Assembly: GCA_016839865.1 (NCBI GenBank)
Contig: JAEOTN010000427.1
Coordinates: forward strand, 1-7,059
Reading direction: 5' to 3'
Length of the DNA: 7,059 bases
DNA from: Promethearchaeota archaeon
GTDB lineage: Archaea; Asgardarchaeota; Lokiarchaeia; Sigynarchaeales; MK-D1
Shown here in pieces: positions 1 through 5,287 of this stretch (the first letter of the stretch is position 1; each line of letters starts with the position of its first letter). The notes beneath the pieces are model-generated. The model saw nothing but the letters and a program-made list of their open reading frames with translations. It ran no database searches and was not told the DNA's origin. The position numbers were made by a program, and so were the translations under genes.

Positions 1-2
1 AA

Positions 3-971
3 GTAGCCTATTTCCGCGCTGGACAGTATATAAGTCTGAAAATAGATATAGATGGATATAAAATTACACGCCCCTATTCTATTTCATCAGCGCCACACGA
101 AGCTCTAGAAGGATTTTACGAAATCACTATTAAGAAGACTGATGGTGGATTTCTTAGCGAATATGCCTGGGAAAATTGGAAAGTAGGCACAAAAATTACG
201 GCTTCAGATCCTCAAGGATTCTTTTATTTTGACCCAATCCGCGATAAAAAATCAATTATCGGATTAGCTGGTGGTTCGGGCATTACACCTTTCCGTTCTA
301 TGCTTCGAGAAATCATAGCGGGAAAGATGGATGCTACTCTTACACTGTTCTTCGGTAGTTCGGATCAAGATGACATTATTTTTTACAAGGAATTTTCTGA
401 TATAGCAAGACAATTTCCAGAAAAATTTAAGATTATCAACGTACTTTCTTGTGAAATTGTCACACTCGAAGGTTGCTTAGAAGGTTTTCTCACTGCAGAT
501 ATTATCCATCAATATGCGGATGTAAATGAGAGTTCTATTTTTATTTGCGGACCTCAAGCAATGTATAATTTTTTGGTAGGAGAAATTGAATCTATGAATC
601 TACCACCAAAACGCATACGCCGTGAAGCATTTGGAGAGATAAAGAAGATTGCAGACTATGAGGGATTTCCAAAAGAAAAAGCGGATTCTATATTTACAGT
701 TAAAGTGAAAATGGGGAACAAGAATTTAGAAATTCCAGCAAAAGCTACAGAAACAGTACTAATTGCTCTAGAACGTGCTAAACTTGCACCTCCATCAAGA
801 TGTCGTTCGGGAGAATGTGGTTGGTGTCGTGCACGTTTGATATCAGGTGAGGTTTTTGTCAGTCCAGAATCTGATGGACGTAGATTAGCAGATAAAAAGT
901 TTGGATTCTTCCATCCCTGTTCATCCTATCCTATTTCGGACATAGAAATTGATGTTCCCACTGAATTTTAA
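3..971 (+). CDS. Ferredoxin reductase-type flavoprotein with C-terminal [2Fe-2S] domain (5' partial)
   Basis: The reading frame is open from the left window edge, so the N-terminus is missing; 322 residues are visible, and the ATG at 300 is internal. The order is: the end of a flavin-binding barrel (RAGQY near residue 5, flavin motif RPYS at 23-26, and GGFLS at 48-52, which contacts the flavin phosphates); an NAD(P)-binding domain (GLAGGSGITP at 87-96 and CGP at 182-184); and a plant-type ferredoxin domain with Cys267-x4-Cys272-x2-Cys275 and the fourth Cys306 after 30 residues. In this family electrons pass from NAD(P)H through the flavin to the 2Fe-2S cluster and on to a partner such as an oxygenase, Hcp-type protein or other redox enzyme. 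The acceptor here is unknown. The RPYS motif suggests FAD rather than FMN, which is inference. The protein is probably cytoplasmic. Its gene is convergent with the membrane-protein gene at 1025. Since the N-terminus is cut, an additional N-terminal domain cannot be excluded. Confidence 0.9.
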   Translation, partial: VAYFRAGQYISLKIDIDGYKITRPYSISSAPHEALEGFYEITIKKTDGGFLSEYAWENWKVGTKITASDPQGFFYFDPIRDKKSIIGLAGGSGITPFRSMLREIIAGKMDATLTLFFGSSDQDDIIFYKEFSDIARQFPEKFKIINVLSCEIVTLEGCLEGFLTADIIHQYADVNESSIFICGPQAMYNFLVGEIESMNLPPKRIRREAFGEIKKIADYEGFPKEKADSIFTVKVKMGNKNLEIPAKATETVLIALERAKLAPPSRCRSGECGWCRARLISGEVFVSPESDGRRLADKKFGFFHPCSSYPISDIEIDVPTEF

Positions 972-1000
972 TTAAAATTTCTATTTTTACTTATTTATGT
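972..1000 (+). terminator. T-rich stretch after the ferredoxin reductase gene
   Basis: Directly after the stop codon the plus strand is rich in T, with short T runs up to five bases around 976-996 and no obvious GC hairpin. Archaeal RNA polymerase often terminates at such T-rich tracts, so this is a candidate terminator between two convergent genes. The evidence is composition only. Confidence 0.35.
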
Positions 1001-1024
1001 CAATTAAATTCAAGGAAATGGATT

Positions 1025-1585
1025 TCAGAACCATCCTATAATAATTTCTTGGAATATATACATGCTAATGAAAACAGTGGAACCTAGTATAACTAATATT
1101 AGATCTCGACCTCTAGGCCAATGATATTTTTGTGTAATTCTTGGATCGAATAGCAAAGTTGTGAGTAACATCACTACTGCGCAGATAATTAGCGATATAT
1201 AATCCCCAGGATAAATAAAATCTGGGATACCTTTAACTATCATCCATATTTGAACTGCTAACACTGGTGGATGAAGAGTTATTCGTTCAATTAACACCCA
1301 ATATTTGTTTTTTTTCCAATATGTTCTTTTTGAGAATTTTGTGTAAAAGGGAATGTCATATATAATTGTTAAAATTGCAATCGCTGGGAAACTTGCGAAT
1401 AGAATACAATTCAGAAAAGCTGCTTCTCCTCCGGCAATAAGCATACAAGCCGCAAAAAGATTAGTGAATCTGCTAACATACATCTGTCGAAACTCTAATT
1501 CATCTTTTACTTTATAAAAAGGCAACCAAATTCGAAACACCAGCCAACTGATACCAATTATGGATAAGGTAAGATTATACTCCAT
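1025..1585 (-). CDS. Multi-pass membrane protein of unknown function
   Basis: The 186-residue product is strongly hydrophobic, with about five or six likely membrane segments: roughly residues 4-23, 42-60, 61-79, 103-120, 128-146 and 161-185. Between them lie basic loops (a Lys/Arg-rich stretch at 82-94 with TYWKKNKYW, and HWPRGR at 155-160). Conserved-looking charged or polar residues inside or beside the membrane include Glu54, Asp77, the HPP at 105-107 and Asp147. I do not recognise the family. There is no signal for a cofactor site. The ATG at 1585 is preceded by an AT box (ATTTTATT on the minus strand, 1607-1614) about 25 bp upstream, which supports this start and a leaderless transcript. 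The flavodoxin gene lies 91 bp upstream on the same strand, so co-expression by read-through is possible but not required. The reading frame is intact and the membrane character is clear; the function is not. Confidence 0.8.
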   Translation of the reverse strand: MEYNLTLSIIGISWLVFRIWLPFYKVKDELEFRQMYVSRFTNLFAACMLIAGGEAAFLNCILFASFPAIAILTIIYDIPFYTKFSKRTYWKKNKYWVLIERITLHPPVLAVQIWMIVKGIPDFIYPGDYISLIICAVVMLLTTLLFDPRITQKYHWPRGRDLILVILGSTVFISMYIFQEIIIGWF

Positions 1586-1606
1586 ACATTACTGTTCGTC
1601 AAACTC

Positions 1607-1614
1607 AATAAAAT
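1607..1614 (-). promoter_or_regulatory. Candidate TATA box for the membrane-protein gene
   Basis: The minus strand reads ATTTTATT, centred about 25 bp before the ATG at 1585. This is the expected distance for an archaeal TATA box serving a leaderless mRNA. The match is weak on its own in AT-rich DNA; spacing is the main support. Confidence 0.35.
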
Positions 1615-1676
1615 CAATTGTGATGACTATCTCAAAATGAAATAATACGAATCTGAGCAATCTAGAAGAGTAAGTA

Positions 1677-2180
1677 TCAGTCACTCATTTTTTTCATTAT
1701 TTCTCTGACAAATTCTCTAGCTTTTTCAAGTTGACTAGCATCTGGTTTCCCAATTAGGTATTTACAGTGATCTGCCCATTCCATTTGCATTTTTTTCCCT
1801 GATTTCTTCAATCCGTCAACAACGTGCTGGGAAACTTCCGATTGACAAGTGAATTGATCTAGTATCTTTGCAGTTGGATGAAGAAGCTGTTTTGTTCTAT
1901 CAATCCATTCTGGAAGTAATGGATTACTTTCCGGAACACCATGTGTGATAACAAACACGATTTTTGCGTTTTCAGTATTATTCCGTAAAAAATCATGGAT
2001 GTCCTTAGGGCACCAATAATTTTCAATTGGGAATCCTAAAAATACGAGATCATATTCTTCCAGTTTTTGACTCATATCGATTTTTGATAGTTGTTTAGGT
2101 TCTTTAAGTTCTTCATAGATTACTTTGGCTACTTTTTCAGTATTTCCAGATCTTGAAAAGTATGTGACTAATACATTCAT
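1677..2180 (-). CDS. Short flavodoxin-family protein (BilS-like flavodoxin)
   Basis: The frame can be opened further upstream to 2228, but that extension is an Ile/Tyr-rich run encoded by the promoter palindrome. The start chosen is the ATG at 2180, giving 167 residues that begin at the first beta strand (MNVLVTYFSRSGNT). The FMN phosphate-binding loop is SRSGNT at residues 9-14. The second flavin loop follows the strand DLVFLGFPIENYW (44-56), and the strand IVFVITHG (74-81) leads to the third. Short single-domain flavodoxins of this kind carry low-potential electrons between redox enzymes in the cytoplasm; the BilS group pairs with a bilirubin reductase, but no BilR-like gene is visible here, so that role is not claimed. 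The gene is divergent from a PadR regulator, with a 23-bp palindrome between them, so repression by PadR is likely. The start lies about 28 bp from a good TATA-like sequence, which implies a leaderless mRNA. Confidence 0.85.
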   Translation of the reverse strand: MNVLVTYFSRSGNTEKVAKVIYEELKEPKQLSKIDMSQKLEEYDLVFLGFPIENYWCPKDIHDFLRNNTENAKIVFVITHGVPESNPLLPEWIDRTKQLLHPTAKILDQFTCQSEVSQHVVDGLKKSGKKMQMEWADHCKYLIGKPDASQLEKAREFVREIMKKMSD

Positions 2181-2187
2181 ATAAATA

Positions 2188-2210
2188 TTATATATAATTA
2201 TTATATATAA
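2188..2210. promoter_or_regulatory. Perfect 23-bp palindrome, likely PadR operator overlapping divergent TATA boxes
   Basis: The arm TTATATATAAT (2188-2198) is followed by one central T at 2199 and then the exact reverse complement of the arm (2200-2210), with no mismatch in 11 bp per side. It lies in the 71-bp gap between the flavodoxin start (2180, minus) and the padR start (2252, plus). The right arm contains TATATATAAAAG on the plus strand and CTTTTATATA on the minus strand, so it can act as a TATA box in either direction. On the minus strand it is centred about 27-28 bp before the flavodoxin ATG, with an A-rich BRE-like ATAAAACT just upstream. On the plus strand it predicts a transcript starting near 2233. 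A dimeric PadR protein bound here would block TBP access to both promoters. Operator function is inferred from symmetry and position. Confidence 0.65.
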
Positions 2211-2251
2211 AAGTTTTATTGATCCCAAAAATTAGGAAATTTGATGAAGGA

Positions 2252-2821
2252 ATGAAATTCAATCGTACAAATATGATAATATTAGGAATTTTAGCAAATG
2301 GGCCAAAAAATGGATACGAAATCAGACAATATGCGCAATCTACTACAAACCTTTTCTGGTCTGAATTGAATTTCGGTCATATTTATCCTGCCCTGCAATC
2401 CTTGTATCAAAAGAAACTCATTAAAATCCATGAGGAAATCTCTTCAGCAAAAGGGAAAAAATCCATAATCTATGCAATTTCTGAAAAAGGATCACATCAG
2501 CTTAATGATTGGATTTTAAATCAAGATTCTATTAATCGAACAAAAAGTGAAACTCTTGCGAAACTTTTTTTCTCAAATGCTGAACATGTTCCTCTTCAAT
2601 TGGAACGTATTGAAAAAATGGGTTCAGTTATGAAAGAGAATATGGAGATTTTACTGAAACAAAAAACCCCCCTTCAAGACAAAATTGATTCTACTGCTAA
2701 TCCAGATGTTTCATTAGTTTTTAAATTGATTGTATTAGAGTTCGGGTTGCAATATTTTACGGGAATGAAAGATTTGACAGAAAAAAGCATAAAATTACTA
2801 AAAAGAATCAAAAAGGAATAA
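2252..2821 (+). CDS. PadR-family transcriptional regulator
   Basis: This is a 189-residue protein with a winged helix-turn-helix domain at about residues 5-85. It contains the PadR hallmarks ILGILANGPKNGYEIRQ (10-26), the recognition-helix region FGHIYPALQSLYQKKLI (41-57) and the wing ending YAISEKG (74-80). The C-terminal half (100-189) is charged and helical, as in the Vir_C-type dimerisation domain of PadR proteins. The frame also offers a TTG at 2219, but that lies next to the promoter box and adds 11 residues not typical of the family, so the ATG at 2252 is preferred. PadR proteins usually repress their own gene and neighbours and release DNA on binding a small hydrophobic or aromatic effector; the effector here is unknown. 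The divergent flavodoxin is the most likely target, and the flavoprotein gene ending 5 bp downstream on the other strand is a further candidate. A6C6 in the coding sequence at 2661-2672 does not break the frame. Confidence 0.9.
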   Translation: MKFNRTNMIILGILANGPKNGYEIRQYAQSTTNLFWSELNFGHIYPALQSLYQKKLIKIHEEISSAKGKKSIIYAISEKGSHQLNDWILNQDSINRTKSETLAKLFFSNAEHVPLQLERIEKMGSVMKENMEILLKQKTPLQDKIDSTANPDVSLVFKLIVLEFGLQYFTGMKDLTEKSIKLLKRIKKE

Positions 2822-2826
2822 TAGTT

Positions 2827-3549
2827 CTATTTCAAATTTTGACTCTCTTTACGATTGAGATAATTAATATTCGATGTTTCGCGAAAACTGGATTCTTCGA
2901 TGAGAGGTAGACTAACGATGTGTAAGAGTTCCTCATCAACTTCTCCTTTCTCGATCAACATTTTCCCAATTGATTCGATCGCTGAACGAAAGGTTCGAGT
3001 ATTTTCATTATATTGTTGTAAATAGGAGGCATGAGGACGTTTGAGTGTCCCAATGAAAGGTACTGACATAGTTTCAGATAATTCTTCTATTATTGTAGCT
3101 ACTAGGTCAAGATTTTCCTTCTCCCACCAACCTCCAACAATTACCGCAAATATTTTCGATATTTTCACATCGTCATGCAGTTTTGCCCGTGTTCTCCCCT
3201 CTCGAAATTCTAGTAGTGGTTCTATCAAAGGTACTAATCGGTTCATGAAGCTTTGGAATTTACAGGGAAGTGGGCTATATACAGGTGTAGCAAAAACCAA
3301 TAAGTCAGTCTTTTTTAGCTTGGCATGCACTTCTGCCATGTCATCTTCTTGAAAACATCTCCCGATATGAATGCTCCAACATTTAAAACATCCGATGCAT
3401 GGTTTTATCTCAAGATTGTCAGTAAAAATTGTCTCTATAGTTGCTCCAGCTAGTTCCATACCTTTAATCAGATAAGAAAGAACAAAAGCACTATTGCTGT
3501 CCTCTTTTCCCGGACTACCATTGATAATCGTAACGCGCAAAATTTTCAC
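2827..3549 (-). CDS. Iron-sulfur flavoprotein / NADPH-dependent FMN reductase family
   Basis: The 240-residue protein opens with a flavodoxin-like fold and the FMN-binding loop NGSPGKEDSNS (residues 10-20). It is followed by Cys51-x2-Cys54-x2-Cys57-x7-Cys65, the compact CX2CX2CX4-7C motif that binds a [4Fe-4S] cluster in archaeal iron-sulfur flavoproteins, and then the DDM after it. The second FMN loop is FATPVYSPLP at 86-95. Family members are homodimers or tetramers that move electrons between ferredoxin and acceptors such as oxygen, peroxide or quinones. The substrate here is unknown. The C-terminal 50 residues are charged and without a known motif. Translation starts at GTG (3547-3549), placed just before the first beta strand; a TATA-like box about 29 bp upstream supports it. 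The gene converges on padR with a 5-bp gap. In other members of this fold not all cysteines bind a cluster, so the cluster is likely but not proven. Confidence 0.85.
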   Translation of the reverse strand: MKILRVTIINGSPGKEDSNSAFVLSYLIKGMELAGATIETIFTDNLEIKPCIGCFKCWSIHIGRCFQEDDMAEVHAKLKKTDLLVFATPVYSPLPCKFQSFMNRLVPLIEPLLEFREGRTRAKLHDDVKISKIFAVIVGGWWEKENLDLVATIIEELSETMSVPFIGTLKRPHASYLQQYNENTRTFRSAIESIGKMLIEKGEVDEELLHIVSLPLIEESSFRETSNINYLNRKESQNLK

Positions 3550-3574
3550 CTATAATCTCTAGAGAGGGTATCCA

Positions 3575-3582
3575 AATTTAAA
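3575..3582 (-). promoter_or_regulatory. Candidate TATA box for the iron-sulfur flavoprotein gene
   Basis: The minus strand reads TTTAAATT, centred about 29 bp upstream of the GTG start at 3549, which fits an archaeal promoter with a leaderless or nearly leaderless transcript. It lies in the 75-bp gap after the acetyltransferase gene, so this gene can be transcribed on its own. Confidence 0.35.
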
Positions 3583-3624
3583 TGAAAAGTATTGACTGGT
3601 GGATAGGAGAAATTATGCTGAAGA

Positions 3625-4095
3625 CTATAATTTAATACGAATCATCACTTCATCTCCGAGCATTTTATCTGTCTTTTCAAATCCAATTTTTTCCAGATAA
3701 AAGTTTTCAGGTCCAAACTCTCCCGGTTCATAAGACGAATACAAATATTCTGCATTTGGTCGATTTCTGACATATTCCATTAAAAGTTTCAAAGCAGCTT
3801 TTCCATAACCTTTGCCTTGTTGATCTTTATCAATCATGAAACGCCACAAAAAGTACATTCCATTAAACTCCTCCTCTCCGGAGACAGGATCAGCGAGCAT
3901 TATAAATCCCACTGGATCATCTCCAGAAAAAATTCCTCGCATAGTTGCATAATTGCTGAAATGTGCAACTGCCATAGAAACTGAATTCGGTGCAACAAAT
4001 TTCTTTTGGTTCTCTGCAACCTTTAGATTCATTACTCCAAGGAAGTTATCATTTGTTAACTCTCTTAATTCCACTTGGTTCTGAGAATCAGACAT
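3625..4095 (-). CDS. GNAT-family N-acetyltransferase (diamine/spermidine acetyltransferase-like)
   Basis: From the ATG at 4095 the product has 156 residues, normal for a single GNAT domain. An upstream ATG at 4149 would add 18 hydrophobic residues (LYSIFRKNLISFF...) that overlap the likely promoter, so it was not used. The order is: the N-terminal strand VELRELTNDNF (8-18); the segment NQKKFVAPNSVSMAVA (29-44), typical of BltD-like diamine acetyltransferases; the core strand YFLWRFMID (81-89); the acetyl-CoA pyrophosphate loop QGKGYG (93-98, pattern Q-x-x-G-x-G); and NFYLEKIGFEKT (131-142), containing the Tyr usually placed near the thioester. These enzymes transfer acetyl from acetyl-CoA to a primary amine. 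Polyamine is the best guess for substrate from the motif set, but it is inference. It is cytoplasmic. The gene is 86 bp from the flavin reductase gene upstream and 75 bp from the flavoprotein gene downstream, all on the same strand. Confidence 0.87.
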   Translation of the reverse strand: MSDSQNQVELRELTNDNFLGVMNLKVAENQKKFVAPNSVSMAVAHFSNYATMRGIFSGDDPVGFIMLADPVSGEEEFNGMYFLWRFMIDKDQQGKGYGKAALKLLMEYVRNRPNAEYLYSSYEPGEFGPENFYLEKIGFEKTDKMLGDEVMIRIKL

Positions 4096-4117
4096 AAAAT
4101 AAAGACAGAAAAATGAG

Positions 4118-4127
4118 ATTAAATTTT
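4118..4127 (-). promoter_or_regulatory. Candidate TATA box for the acetyltransferase gene
   Basis: The minus strand reads AAAATTTAAT, centred about 28 bp before the ATG at 4095. The distance matches the other genes of the window and supports choosing 4095 over 4149 as the start. The sequence itself is a weak TATA match. Confidence 0.3.
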
Positions 4128-4150
4128 TACGAAAGATAGAATATAACATT

Positions 4151-4158
4151 AAAAAGAG
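4151..4158 (-). terminator. Candidate oligo-T terminator after the flavin reductase gene
   Basis: About 25 bp beyond the stop codon the minus strand reads CCCTCTTTTT. A short T run after a pyrimidine tract is the usual minimal archaeal termination signal. There is no clear hairpin. The evidence is composition and position only. Confidence 0.25.
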
Positions 4159-4181
4159 GGTTGGAATGAGTTAAATTACAA

Positions 4182-5138
4182 TTATTTCTTCTCTGCATTC
4201 CGTTTGTCACGAATTTGATCCATATGTTCAGCGGTTACTAGATATACTTCATTTTTTTCTGCCCAGTCAACGCATCCCTTAAGGGCAGCTTTAAGGAAAA
4301 CTCGTGGAACTTTTACAAGTTTAGCACAGGCATCTTTTGTAAATTTAACGTCAGTATCTAGTCTATCTGCGGCATATTGAACGGTATCTACTTGTACGGC
4401 TTTAGTTTCGGGAATCTTTTCTGCATATGGTCTACTGAATGATTGGAACCAAAAGTTTGTGTTGTCTCTGTATCCATAGTCAATAGGAACTTTTGGAAAA
4501 GCTTTGGGTTTAACTCCATCTACAATTGCTTTCTTGTACTGTGGTTTAATGAGGATGTGGTCAATTTTTAATATGAAATGAGCGCCCATATTGCTGGTTA
4601 TTCCATTGAAATTGTTGTATGTTGATATAACGTCATCATATCCCTCAGTTTGAATCCCTACTTCTTGAATTTGTTTATCTGCACCTTCAAGGTCTGATAA
4701 CCATGTGCATTCGAATACTTGATATGCTTCTTTGATAATCTCCGGAAATTTTTCTCCATGATCAGATGTTTCATTCATACCTTTTTGTAATGTGAAAATC
4801 GTATCCTTCATTTTAACGGCGGTTGTTTCTCCTGGAAATCCAAGGCGTACACACTCTTTCATATATTTTTGATTGTCTGTTAAGAAATTTAGGGCGCATT
4901 TACCGTTACGGAGGATGTTCATCGCTGTGTTGGAGTTATTTCGTACTAGTAGTAACATAGTATAATGGTCTTTACCGGCAATATAATAAGGGAATACCAG
5001 TGAATACGGTCCCACATTGGTTTGACCAGTCTCTGCTAATGTGCTAATTGCGACAACGGGCATCGGAAAAAAGCTACTAGTTTGATAGAAATTATCCAAT
5101 GGGGTAATTTCATCAAAATGGTCAATGTTCAGTGACAT
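4182..5138 (-). CDS. Flavin reductase-like FMN-binding protein with C-terminal PCP_red-type domain
   Basis: The protein has 318 residues. Residues about 15-215 form a flavin reductase-like split barrel: PMPVVAISTLAETGQTNVGPYS at 25-46 (phosphate-binding region), the strand TMLLLVRNNSNTAMNIL at 60-76, CALNFL at 81-86, and the late strand HFILKIDHILI at 187-197. This family binds FMN and often uses NAD(P)H. Residues about 264-310 look like the small PCP_red domain found at the C-terminus of the BchB/ChlB subunit of dark protochlorophyllide reductase: a basic three-helix pattern with FTKDACAKLVKVPRVFLK (266-283), then AEKN and VTAEHMDQI (301-309), matching the family's 'A-x-x-L-x-x-[IV]-P-x-[FV]' and 'I/V-T-x-E-x-[ML]' pattern. 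No chlorophyll gene is nearby, so that activity is not claimed. The linker 215-262 has aromatic residues (YGYRDNTNFWFQSF). The start ATG at 5138 has a TATA-like palindrome 30-50 bp upstream. The domain call for the C-terminus is by eye. Confidence 0.82.
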   Translation of the reverse strand: MSLNIDHFDEITPLDNFYQTSSFFPMPVVAISTLAETGQTNVGPYSLVFPYYIAGKDHYTMLLLVRNNSNTAMNILRNGKCALNFLTDNQKYMKECVRLGFPGETTAVKMKDTIFTLQKGMNETSDHGEKFPEIIKEAYQVFECTWLSDLEGADKQIQEVGIQTEGYDDVISTYNNFNGITSNMGAHFILKIDHILIKPQYKKAIVDGVKPKAFPKVPIDYGYRDNTNFWFQSFSRPYAEKIPETKAVQVDTVQYAADRLDTDVKFTKDACAKLVKVPRVFLKAALKGCVDWAEKNEVYLVTAEHMDQIRDKRNAEKK

Positions 5139-5166
5139 AAAAGAAAATCGAGTAGCAAACGTTATG

Positions 5167-5188
5167 AACCTTTATCATTATAAAGTTT
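5167..5188 (-). promoter_or_regulatory. TATA-like box within an inverted repeat upstream of the flavin reductase gene
   Basis: CTTTAT (5170-5175), a 4-nt spacer and ATAAAG (5180-5185) form a 6-bp inverted repeat. After one mismatch it continues for two more A-T pairs (5167-5168 with 5187-5188). The right arm reads CTTTATAA on the minus strand, a fair TATA box about 42 bp before the ATG at 5138, predicting a leader of roughly 15 nt. The symmetry suggests a regulator site over the promoter, but short AT-rich repeats also occur by chance. Confidence 0.4.
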
Positions 5189-5251
5189 ACAAAAAATATC
5201 CCAAACTTATCTGTGAGGAAAAATTAAAGCATTATTTAACTATTCCACATC

Positions 5252-5260
5252 ATTTATTTC
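5252..5260 (+). promoter_or_regulatory. Weak candidate TATA box for the hexosaminidase gene
   Basis: ATTTATTTC is centred about 32 bp before the ATG at 5288, close to the expected archaeal distance and leaving at most a few leader bases. The rest of the 149-bp divergent gap (5139-5287) holds the inverted repeat described separately and AT-rich DNA in which I see nothing else. Confidence 0.3.
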
Positions 5261-5287
5261 AAAATACCAAGAGTACATGATAATAAA

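Noticed and set aside
2181..2228. N-terminal extension of the flavodoxin to 2228
   Set aside because: The added residues are Ile/Tyr-rich translation of the AT palindrome, and the flavodoxin fold begins exactly at the Met encoded at 2180.
2661..2672. A6C6 run in padR as a possible programmed slippage or frameshift site
   Set aside because: The protein reads through as an intact PadR sequence of normal length, and no second overlapping frame continues usefully.
3041..3352. A 103-residue open frame on the plus strand
   Set aside because: It lies wholly inside the iron-sulfur flavoprotein gene on the other strand, shows no motif, and the opposite strand has clear conserved motifs.
4096..4149. 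Hydrophobic N-terminal segment of the acetyltransferase, as a possible membrane anchor or signal
   Set aside because: GNAT enzymes of this type are cytoplasmic, the domain starts right after the downstream Met, and the segment overlaps the likely promoter.
4182..5138. Annotation as a chlorophyll biosynthesis protein on the basis of the PCP_red-like tail
   Set aside because: Only the small C-terminal domain resembles that family; the nitrogenase-like body is absent and no partner genes are present.
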